From Blastopirellula marina (lineage in GTDB: Bacteria; Planctomycetota; Planctomycetia; Pirellulales; Thermoguttaceae), in NCBI GenBank assembly GCA_020721965.1, contig DYLS01000043.1:1-38170 (forward strand): DNA of 38,170 nt. The letters are read 5' to 3'. This document shows positions 32,472-38,170 of this stretch, piece after piece. The notes under the pieces are model-generated. The model ran no database searches, was not told the origin of the DNA, and worked only from the letters and a program-made list of their open reading frames with translations. The position numbers and the translations under genes are program-made. Every line of letters begins with the position of its first letter. Positions within the stretch are counted from its first letter, which is position 1.

Positions 32472-33023
32472 ATGAGAAGGCTCAAGACGCACATCACACA
32501 ATTCGCGGCGGTCCATGGGCGGATGCCTTTGAGCCGGTGCGGTCTCGCTGGACCAGCCGATACCCTCCTTGTCCGGCGGTTGGCAAAGTGCTTTGTCTGG
32601 CTCTTGATGGCGTCGGCCTTTTGGAGTGCAAGCTGGCACTCGGTATGGGCGGGGCAGAGCTGGGCCTTTCGCCCTTCGTATTACAGCCATTCCCCGGAGG
32701 GCGATCGCGTAGCCCAATTTCAACCGGAGACCTCGATACCGATCACGCCCTCGCCCAACTACATGGTCAGCGGTTATCGGCACACCCGTTCCACGATCCG
32801 CGGCGCCGAGAGCTACGATCACCTCCATGTCGTCCGGACATGGGGTTTAGGGGCGTTCTTGCGGCCGTATGAGGAGTGGGAGTTCCCATTCCGGGCAGGC
32901 GCGACGCCGTACGGGCCTTGGGGCAATCCTCAAGGACCGTGGACGCTGCCCTTCGATTCCTGTCGCAATCCCTACGGGTTGGGACGACTACCTTGGTTTC
33001 CGTGGTGGCTCTGGCCGCGATGA
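32472..33023 (+). CDS. Small secreted protein with PYGPWG repeats
   Basis: 183 residues if started at ATG 32472; ATG 32523 is an alternative and neither has a good SD. A hydrophobic signal-like stretch (KCFVWLLMASAFWSASW) precedes the mature part, SWAFRPSYYSHSPEGDRVAQ. The mature region is rich in Tyr, Trp, Pro and Gly and contains GATPYGPWGNPQGPWTLPFD, then NPYGLGRLPWFPWWLWP. The ending is dominated by Trp and Pro. I believe related short exported proteins occur in other planctomycetes, but this is from memory and no function is known. Confidence 0.65.
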   Translation: MRRLKTHITQFAAVHGRMPLSRCGLAGPADTLLVRRLAKCFVWLLMASAFWSASWHSVWAGQSWAFRPSYYSHSPEGDRVAQFQPETSIPITPSPNYMVSGYRHTRSTIRGAESYDHLHVVRTWGLGAFLRPYEEWEFPFRAGATPYGPWGNPQGPWTLPFDSCRNPYGLGRLPWFPWWLWPR

Positions 33024-33563
33024 TAACATGTGCGGCCGACAGCAGCGGCGATGGGGCCGCCGCGCCGGGGCCGGCCTGTCCGTAGCTCACCAAGCCGTAC
33101 CTCATGTTTCTTGCCTGACTTCATGTTTCTCGCCCGATGGTGGCAGATTCCTGCGGGCCTCGCCTGGAACCGATGCCCCGGTGACGAGACTCCGCTGGCC
33201 TCCCGGGCTGTGCAGAAAACCCCGCCGCGCGCAGGGAGAATCAGTTGTGCGCCCTTTCCCGATTGCAAGGCGTGCATCGGTTTTGGGGCCGACCAAGCGC
33301 CGGCTGTGGAAACAGTTCCACGATCCGCCCCGCTCATTTCAGTCGGACCCTACCCGTTTTGACGACACCGAGGATCGGGCTACACGCTTTCGAAGGGATG
33401 GTCGAAGATAGCCTTATGGAGCATTGCTCCCCCGTTCGCCGTTCGGTACGGCGGGTACTGCGAGCATTGCGTTTTGCCGCAACTGTCGGACAGGTGGGCC
33501 GCGGGATCAAGCCAGGGGCCTGATGTCGCAGGGGCGAAGATTGCCGGTTTTACGGGTGGAACG
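33024..33563. other. Intergenic region, no supported gene
   Basis: 540 bases. Open frames cross it but none has an SD or a plausible product. A short direct repeat, CATGTTTCT, occurs at about 33103 and 33123 in a similar context. The promoter of the next gene may lie here. Confidence 0.4.
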
Positions 33564-34367
33564 ATGGCCGATAAAGAGGAAAAACAACCCCCGCCGCCGC
33601 CACCACCGCCGAGTCCGGTACTGAATCGCGCCGTGTTGGCGCTGGGCGGTATCTTGCTGGTGCTGTCGCCCCTGGCTCTCCTGCCCGGTTCCCGCAAGCT
33701 TGGCGAGGTCGTGGCCGGCCTTTTGTCGGGCGAGTCGTTGACAGCCTTTCTGCCCGCCGTGGACGCTACCCCCCAAGAGCTTCCCGAGCCGAAACCAGGC
33801 TCCCCACCACCGGAATATATCGTTCCAACAGCCGATTTTTCAGAGGTCTTTCGATTCGACGTTCGGCCCGATGACCTGGTACAGCGTTGGCCTCGCGTCA
33901 CGGCGGCAACGGCCGGGATTCAATTGCAAGGCTATCGCGTCCCTTTGGTAACGGGGACCCGGGAAGACGATCTCGCCGGGGCAGTGACCTTTTACTTCAA
34001 CCCGCGCCAGGAAGTGCAGAGAATCACCTTTCGCGGAACGACCGGCAATGCCAATCGACTGATTCAATACCTGGCGGCACAATTCGGCTATTGTCATCGC
34101 CCCACGAACGATGCCGGGCTGTTCCTGTATGTGGTGCCCGAGGAAGGCTCCCGCGGCGCCGTGAAAAGCTATCTTTGGATTCGGCCACAGCGTGTGCTTC
34201 GGGCGGCTGAACCGCACGCGCGTTTCGAGCTGGATCTGGTCATCGAGCGCCCGACGAAGGAATTCTTGGCCCGGCTCAGGGAATCGCTGCCCAGCCCTAC
34301 TCCCAGCCCCACTTCTCTTCAACCGCTGCCCGCACTACCTGCGACCCCATCGTCCTATCCCCAATAG
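33564..34367 (+). CDS. Membrane-anchored protein of unknown function
   Basis: 267 residues from ATG 33564 (GGTGGA upstream). The first 17 residues are charged then a poly-Pro run. A transmembrane helix at about 20-40 (LNRAVLALGGILLVLSPLAL) anchors the protein. The periplasmic part (about 80-245) reads as an alpha/beta domain: FSEVFRFDVRPDDLVQRWPR, GAVTFYFNPRQEVQRITFRG, RLIQYLAAQFGYCH, FELDLVIERPTKEFLARLRE. The C-terminus is again Pro/Ser/Thr-rich. I do not recognise a named family. It converges with the diadenylate cyclase gene, 107 bases between stops. Confidence 0.78.
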   Translation: MADKEEKQPPPPPPPPSPVLNRAVLALGGILLVLSPLALLPGSRKLGEVVAGLLSGESLTAFLPAVDATPQELPEPKPGSPPPEYIVPTADFSEVFRFDVRPDDLVQRWPRVTAATAGIQLQGYRVPLVTGTREDDLAGAVTFYFNPRQEVQRITFRGTTGNANRLIQYLAAQFGYCHRPTNDAGLFLYVVPEEGSRGAVKSYLWIRPQRVLRAAEPHARFELDLVIERPTKEFLARLRESLPSPTPSPTSLQPLPALPATPSSYPQ

Positions 34368-34474
34368 AGGGAGCGGCTATTTGTCGGGCGGTGCCGATCT
34401 TGGAGCGGCCCGGCACGCGACCAATGCTGTTTTGGGTTGGGGGATCGGTGAGACACTTCCGGCCACGGCCTGCT

Positions 34475-35470
34475 TCAGTCGTGGCTGACTTCCCGCCACA
34501 CCAGGGGGCGCCGCATCTGGGGTTCAATGCGGAAGCGGCACTCGCCATTCACGAAGACCCGAACCGTGCCACTCGATTCGCTGACGCAAACCGAAACGGC
34601 TTTGGTCTTGCGGGTGATCGCGGCGGCCGCCCAGTGCCGCGCCCCAAGGCCCTTCGACAGAACGATGTTCGAGGCCGAACAATCAATGTGGCGACAGGCC
34701 GCCAGGACCGTTCCATCCTCGGAAATGATGCAGGCGCCGTCGAGTTGGGCGATTTCCTTGACTCCCTCTCGGACCCGGGGATCGAAGAGGTTCTTTTCGC
34801 TTTTGCTGTAACCGCGGACAGGATCGAAGCCCAAGGGCCGCGTGTGCGACAGCACCTTGCGCGAATCGCCCACGACGAAGATCGCCCCTACCGGCTTTCC
34901 CTCGCGTCCCTCTTGGGCAATCTCCACGGCCAAATGGATCACCAGCTTGAGAGTCTCGAGCGGTATCGAGGTGTTCAGTTCCCGCAGGTCCCGGGTGGTC
35001 AGTCTGGCCAAATGATCGGACAAGCGAATGATGCTCAGCGAATCCAGGCTGGCAGGTTCAAACGACCCGTACATCGCCACCACGCACTGGCCGCGAGTCA
35101 GAAACTCTTCGGTCACCGATTCCAGCAGGGCTTCGGATAACCGCTCGTAAGGAGATGACGGCGGAGGGTTGACGGCCACAGTCAAAAATCCATTCTCGGC
35201 GGCGCCCGCCAATGAGGACAACCGTTCGCAGGCAATGATGACCCGCCGCGTACCGACGATCGATCTCAGTCGCCCCCAATCGCCAGGGCTATTGAGCAAA
35301 AGGAGAATCGCCGACGCCTCTAGCGCGTCGTGCAAGCGCACGCCCTCTTCTAACAGCAAACGAACCTGCTCGGTGATACGAAAGCTGTCTGGGGTGTCGG
35401 ATTTCGCCTTTCGTTCATCGGTTGCCTTGCTCTGCGGGGAATCAGGGGGAGTTTTTGCGTCTTCTGGCAT
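34475..35470 (-). CDS. Diadenylate cyclase, DacZ-like
   Basis: 331 residues from ATG 35470; a TTG at 35491 would add seven. The C-terminal half (about 185-315) is a DAC/DisA_N domain (PF02457) that makes cyclic di-AMP from two ATP. It has LDGACIISEDG with the catalytic Asp-Gly-Ala (244-246), GARHWAAAAIT (276-286) in the place of the RHR motif, and AVSVCVSESSGTVRVF. The third residue of RHR is Trp here. Residues 40-165 resemble the pyruvate-kinase C-terminal fold that precedes the DAC domain in archaeal-type DacZ (ALEASAILLLLN, RRVIIACER, RGQCVVAMYGSFEPASLDSL). There is no membrane segment, so it is cytosolic, unlike CdaA. No c-di-AMP phosphodiesterase or riboswitch is seen nearby. Confidence 0.85.
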   Translation of the reverse strand: MPEDAKTPPDSPQSKATDERKAKSDTPDSFRITEQVRLLLEEGVRLHDALEASAILLLLNSPGDWGRLRSIVGTRRVIIACERLSSLAGAAENGFLTVAVNPPPSSPYERLSEALLESVTEEFLTRGQCVVAMYGSFEPASLDSLSIIRLSDHLARLTTRDLRELNTSIPLETLKLVIHLAVEIAQEGREGKPVGAIFVVGDSRKVLSHTRPLGFDPVRGYSKSEKNLFDPRVREGVKEIAQLDGACIISEDGTVLAACRHIDCSASNIVLSKGLGARHWAAAAITRKTKAVSVCVSESSGTVRVFVNGECRFRIEPQMRRPLVWREVSHD

Positions 35471-35823
35471 AGGGAAAGGACATGCGGGCAAGGGGCCGTG
35501 CGATCACACCTTCGTGGCCAAGAATCGCGTCGATCCACAAACGCGAGGAGGATTCGCCAAGCTGTTCGATTCTAGCCGACAAAGCGGTTTCTGACAATCA
35601 AGCCTCTTTTCCCGGGTTTTTGAACTCTGCTGCCCGCCAGCCGTGTGGAGCGATCGCTGAATACCAGCTTTTGCCGGCGATGCAATAAGAACCCGAGCCA
35701 CCAGCGTGAGCTGGTGGTGGCGTATTCCCAGAATGCGGCGCGGCACGGCCTGGCATCGCTCAACCGGGCAATGTGCCAGCGGCCAGATCGGGCGGGGCGC
35801 ATCTTCAAGTCAACCCCAGGCCA
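35471..35823. other. Intergenic region with REP hairpin
   Basis: 353 bases between two minus-strand genes, presumably holding the promoter of the diadenylate cyclase gene. It contains the REP hairpin at 35698-35717. No gene is supported. Confidence 0.45.
35698..35717. repeat. REP-type hairpin, GTGA loop
   Basis: CCACCAGC-GTGA-GCTGGTGG. The stem is identical to the copies at 6995 and 11292; the loop is GTGA instead of GTAA. Both loops are GNRA tetraloops in RNA, so the one change keeps the class. Confidence 0.85.
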
Positions 35824-36540
35824 TCAAAAGATTGCGTCTTTTACCCGATTTGCCAGCGAGGCGGCTGGCTTCTCGGGTGGTTCTTCCCCCCGCACGTATG
35901 CCTCCCACTGGCGGACATCGTTACCGAAGTCTCGTCCCGTCACCTGACGCAGCGATTGCATGGCCAGGTATTGAAAAGCGGGGTCTCGCTCGTCAAGGAG
36001 ATCGGCCAGGACGGGCACGGCGCTGGGGTCTTTTGCATTCCCCAATGCCTGAATGATGGCTTGCTTGACATCCGGGGAAGTTTCCTTTTGCAGTGCCCCC
36101 GCAAGCACAGACACGGAGGCTGAACCGCCCACGGTCCCCAGAATGCCGCAGGCCTCCACCCGGACCAATTCCGCGGGGTCGTTCACGGCCGAACTCGCCA
36201 TGGCGGCCGCCGTGGAATCATCCAATTTCGCCACCAGTCGCAGAATCTCGCGTCGTAGGAAGGGGTCTTGCTCACGGGCGAACTCGTTCTGAAGTTGCCC
36301 GGCCACTGCCGCCCGTTCCTCCGGCGTCTTTGCCGCCTTGACGGAGGCCTGCCACGATTTCAGACGTTCGCGGGGCAGCACGACGCCGGGCGGCAAGCCG
36401 GCTGGCTGGGCCTTCCCAGCACCCGGTAGCGGCTGAAATCCCTTCCAAAAGCTGCATCCCGGCACGGCGGCAGCGAACGCCAACACCGCTAAAAGCTGGC
36501 CGGCGAAAAAGTAAGAGTAAGAAGTCCGCCGCGTGCTCAT
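35824..36540 (-). CDS. HEAT-repeat lipoprotein
   Basis: 238 residues from ATG 36540. A hydrophobic signal (YFFAGQLLAVLAFAAAVPGC, residues 10-29) ends in a Cys that fits a lipobox, though Pro at -2 is unusual. After a Pro/Gly-rich linker, residues 85-215 form four to five HEAT/PBS-lyase-type helical repeats (DPFLRREILRLVAKLDD, DPAELVRVEACGILGTVG, SPDVKQAIIQALGNAKDP, DPAFQYLAMQSLRQVTGRD). Such proteins act as scaffolds and are frequent in planctomycetes. The frame is open to 36657, but ATG 36540 gives the signal peptide and has GGGTGG upstream. It is divergent from the DUF1559 gene. Confidence 0.85.
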   Translation of the reverse strand: MSTRRTSYSYFFAGQLLAVLAFAAAVPGCSFWKGFQPLPGAGKAQPAGLPPGVVLPRERLKSWQASVKAAKTPEERAAVAGQLQNEFAREQDPFLRREILRLVAKLDDSTAAAMASSAVNDPAELVRVEACGILGTVGGSASVSVLAGALQKETSPDVKQAIIQALGNAKDPSAVPVLADLLDERDPAFQYLAMQSLRQVTGRDFGNDVRQWEAYVRGEEPPEKPAASLANRVKDAIF

Positions 36541-36988
36541 GGCAGGCCACCCATAACCCCTTGCTCGAATCGAAGAATACGGCAATGCTTGCGGCGAGGC
36601 GGGATATCCCCTGCATACCGCCCGACTGTTTGTACCGAATCCCCTGAAATCAGCCAAGGCGAGTTCTGGGACCGGACCGGGGCCTCACCGGTTGCCAGAT
36701 CGCGGCCTCTCCCTCCGCAGCACCTGAGATTTGCCGATTTATGAGAGGGAAGACCTTGGAAAAACCCGGCACGCGGCCGAGCGGCCCTCTTGCTCGCTCC
36801 AAGGCATGACAGCGGCCCTTTTTACAGTTCCTTAACAAAATTCTGGATAATATGAACTCTGGAAAGTAGTATAATCTAGTAAAGCTACTTCGTCGTCGGG
36901 CCAGTGGGCGCCGGTCCGACGGCTCGGATACGCAAGGCGTCCCTCAAACTCATGGGGCGGCTATCAAGCTCAAAAGGAGGTAGTGTCC
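36541..36988. other. Divergent intergenic region
   Basis: 448 bases between the HEAT lipoprotein and the DUF1559 gene. The right third is unusually AT-rich for this window and holds the promoter candidates given separately. No gene is supported. Confidence 0.5.
36821..36875 (+). promoter_or_regulatory. Candidate promoter of the DUF1559 gene
   Basis: TTTACA (36821-36826) and GATAAT (36846-36851), 19 bases apart, make a reasonable sigma-70-type pair. A perfect TATAAT at 36870-36875 is a second -10 candidate but lacks a good -35. Both lie in a short AT-rich island within GC-rich DNA. They are 114 to 138 bases upstream of the start codon, leaving room for a leader. Confidence 0.45.
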
Positions 36989-38050
36989 ATGTGTTGCGTG
37001 TTACCGAACCGCCGTCGAGACCGTCGCGATGGATTCACTCTGGTCGAGCTGTTGGTTGTCATTGCCATCATTGGCATTTTGATTGGCTTGTTGCTGCCAG
37101 CCGTTCAAGCGGCGCGCGAGGCCGCCCGGCGAACGCAATGCGCGAACAATTTGAAGCAGATTGGATTGGGCCTGCATAATTACCACGATGTAAACCGGAC
37201 GTTCCCGTTCTCTTGGATGTTGTACCTGCCGGGGGGAGATCTTACCCAGCTCAACGCTCAGTGCTGGGGAACCCGAATCCTGCCTTACATCGAACAAAAG
37301 CCCCTTTACGACCAATACGACTCCCGCTTTCCTACCTGCAACGAATTTGCAGCGTTGCCGCCCGTGGCAAGGAACCTAGAGGTGATCAAAACGCCCCTTG
37401 AGGTATTCGCCTGCCCTTCCGCGCCTGGCTCCGCAAGAGACCGCATCTATGATGCGGATTACACACCCGGTGGGTTTCCGGTGACGTTCACGGCGGCTCC
37501 TTCAGACTATTGCGTCGTGAGCGGTGTGCGGGGCGACTTCGCCACGCTTGCTTACGCCAGCTATCCCGGAGGTGCGGGCGGTGGCCGGGAAGGCGTCATG
37601 CAATTCAACGGCAACGATCCCAGCAACCCAGCCAGCGCCTCTGGCAGCAGCAGCAACATGGCCAGTATCACGGATGGAACCAGTAACACGATCATGATTG
37701 GAGAGCGGGTAGGCGGGGGGCAAATCTATCTGGCTGGAGGACGTCCCGCTCCTGCCGGGTCGCCATGGGATGAGTTCCGAGGGCTGAACGGGGGAGGATG
37801 GGGAGATATTCTGAACGGCGAGCATTGGTATTCCGGTTCCCTGCAAGACGGCATGCTAGGCCCCGACGGCGGGCCTTGCGCCATCAATTGCACCAACCGC
37901 CGCAGTGCCGGCTTCTACAGCTTCCATCCCGGCGGTGCTCAGTTCCTCTTGGCCGATGGATCCGTCCGTTTCATCACAGCCACGATCGACGCGTTCACCC
38001 TGGCGTCCATTTCCACCCGCAAAAAGGGTGAGTCCGTCCAGGTTCCGTGA
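36989..38050 (+). CDS. DUF1559 pseudopilin-like protein
   Basis: 353 residues. The N-terminus has a type IV prepilin site: basic RRRDRRDG (residues 8-15), then [20 protein letters not shown] with Glu at +5, so it should be cleaved after Gly15 by a PilD-type peptidase. [20 protein letters not shown] and [12 protein letters not shown] are the standard start of DUF1559. The C-terminal [18 protein letters not shown] is the family's second signature. DUF1559 proteins are strongly expanded in planctomycetes and their role is not settled. ATG 36989 is chosen because AAAGGAGG (36973-36980) lies eight bases before it; GTG 36983 is too close to that site. The TadV in this window belongs to the Flp class, so another peptidase is probably used. 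Confidence 0.95.
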   Translation: MCCVLPNRRRDRRDGFTLVELLVVIAIIGILIGLLLPAVQAAREAARRTQCANNLKQIGLGLHNYHDVNRTFPFSWMLYLPGGDLTQLNAQCWGTRILPYIEQKPLYDQYDSRFPTCNEFAALPPVARNLEVIKTPLEVFACPSAPGSARDRIYDADYTPGGFPVTFTAAPSDYCVVSGVRGDFATLAYASYPGGAGGGREGVMQFNGNDPSNPASASGSSSNMASITDGTSNTIMIGERVGGGQIYLAGGRPAPAGSPWDEFRGLNGGGWGDILNGEHWYSGSLQDGMLGPDGGPCAINCTNRRSAGFYSFHPGGAQFLLADGSVRFITATIDAFTLASISTRKKGESVQVP

Positions 38051-38094
38051 GGCATCATCTGATCTGCTCTGTACTCGGTCAACGTCCCTGGCCT

Positions 38095-38123
38095 TTTTAC
38101 CCCCATCATCGGTGGGGGTAAAA
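38095..38123 (+). other. 11-bp inverted repeat after the DUF1559 gene
   Basis: TTTTACCCCCA (38095-38105) and its exact complement (38113-38123) enclose a 7-base loop, 45 bases past the stop. The T-run is on the 5' arm and the A-run on the 3' arm, and no T-tract follows, so it does not fit a classical intrinsic terminator on either strand. It may still end or protect the transcript. Confidence 0.55.
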
Positions 38124-38170
38124 GATTGGTTGATATTTACTATTCGCTAGTTTGAGAAGACTCGAAGATG

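Noticed and set aside
38095-38123. Intrinsic terminator after the DUF1559 gene
   Set aside because: The stem is perfect but T and A runs are on the wrong arms and no T-tract follows, so I list it only as an inverted repeat.

Overview
The window looks like a chromosomal segment of a planctomycete (Planctomycetota, probably Pirellulales or Thermoguttaceae-like; no search was possible, so this is inference). The evidence is a DUF1559 prepilin-like protein, a Tad/Flp pilus locus with an FHA-CpaF fusion ATPase, a very large Ser/Thr kinase fusion protein, several small proline-rich lipoproteins, a GC-rich composition, and many short palindromic repeats between genes. No rRNA, tRNA, CRISPR array, integrase or transposase gene was recognised.

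Layout. 1-951 has no convincing gene but carries one copy of a dispersed inverted-repeat element. 952-8257 holds housekeeping genes: a degenerate RNase H-like protein, glycogen branching enzyme (glgB), a bacterial PH-domain membrane protein, ribonuclease D, and an FAD/NAD-dependent quinone-reductase-like enzyme. 8663-10936 encodes a large secreted protein that resembles a TIM-barrel glycoside hydrolase.

11601-30056 is one long run of plus-strand genes forming a Tad (tight adherence, type IVc pilus) locus. In order: a CpaF/TadA ATPase, two tiny Flp-like pilins, prepilin peptidase TadV, TadE-like, TadG-like and a second TadE-like pseudopilin, an unknown membrane-anchored protein, CpaB/RcpC, a second CpaF/TadA with an N-terminal FHA domain, TadB, TadC, a probable small protein made of 25 tetrapeptide repeats, a zinc-ribbon membrane protein, and an 1118-residue Ser/Thr kinase. 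The kinase is fused to a transmembrane helix, four beta-rich repeats, a caspase-like domain that appears to have lost its His/Cys dyad, and a helical tail. FHA domains bind phosphothreonine, so the locus contains a possible writer (kinase) and reader (FHA-ATPase) of the same signal. This suggests a Tad machine gated by threonine phosphorylation, comparable in logic to the PpkA/Fha pathway of type VI secretion. No secretin (RcpA/CpaC) or TadZ/CpaE gene is visible here.

30514-38050 is more mixed: surE, two or three small envelope or planctomycete-type proteins, a DacZ-like diadenylate cyclase, a HEAT-repeat lipoprotein and a DUF1559 pseudopilin.

The intergenic DNA is rich in structure. There are five copies of a 100-118 bp element with CTACAGCGC-type terminal inverted repeats. 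There is a set of 8-bp-stem hairpins with GTAA/GTGA loops that would be GNRA tetraloops in RNA. There are short tandem arrays with periods of 12, 20, 22, 23 and 26 bp, several abutting or crossing stop codons.
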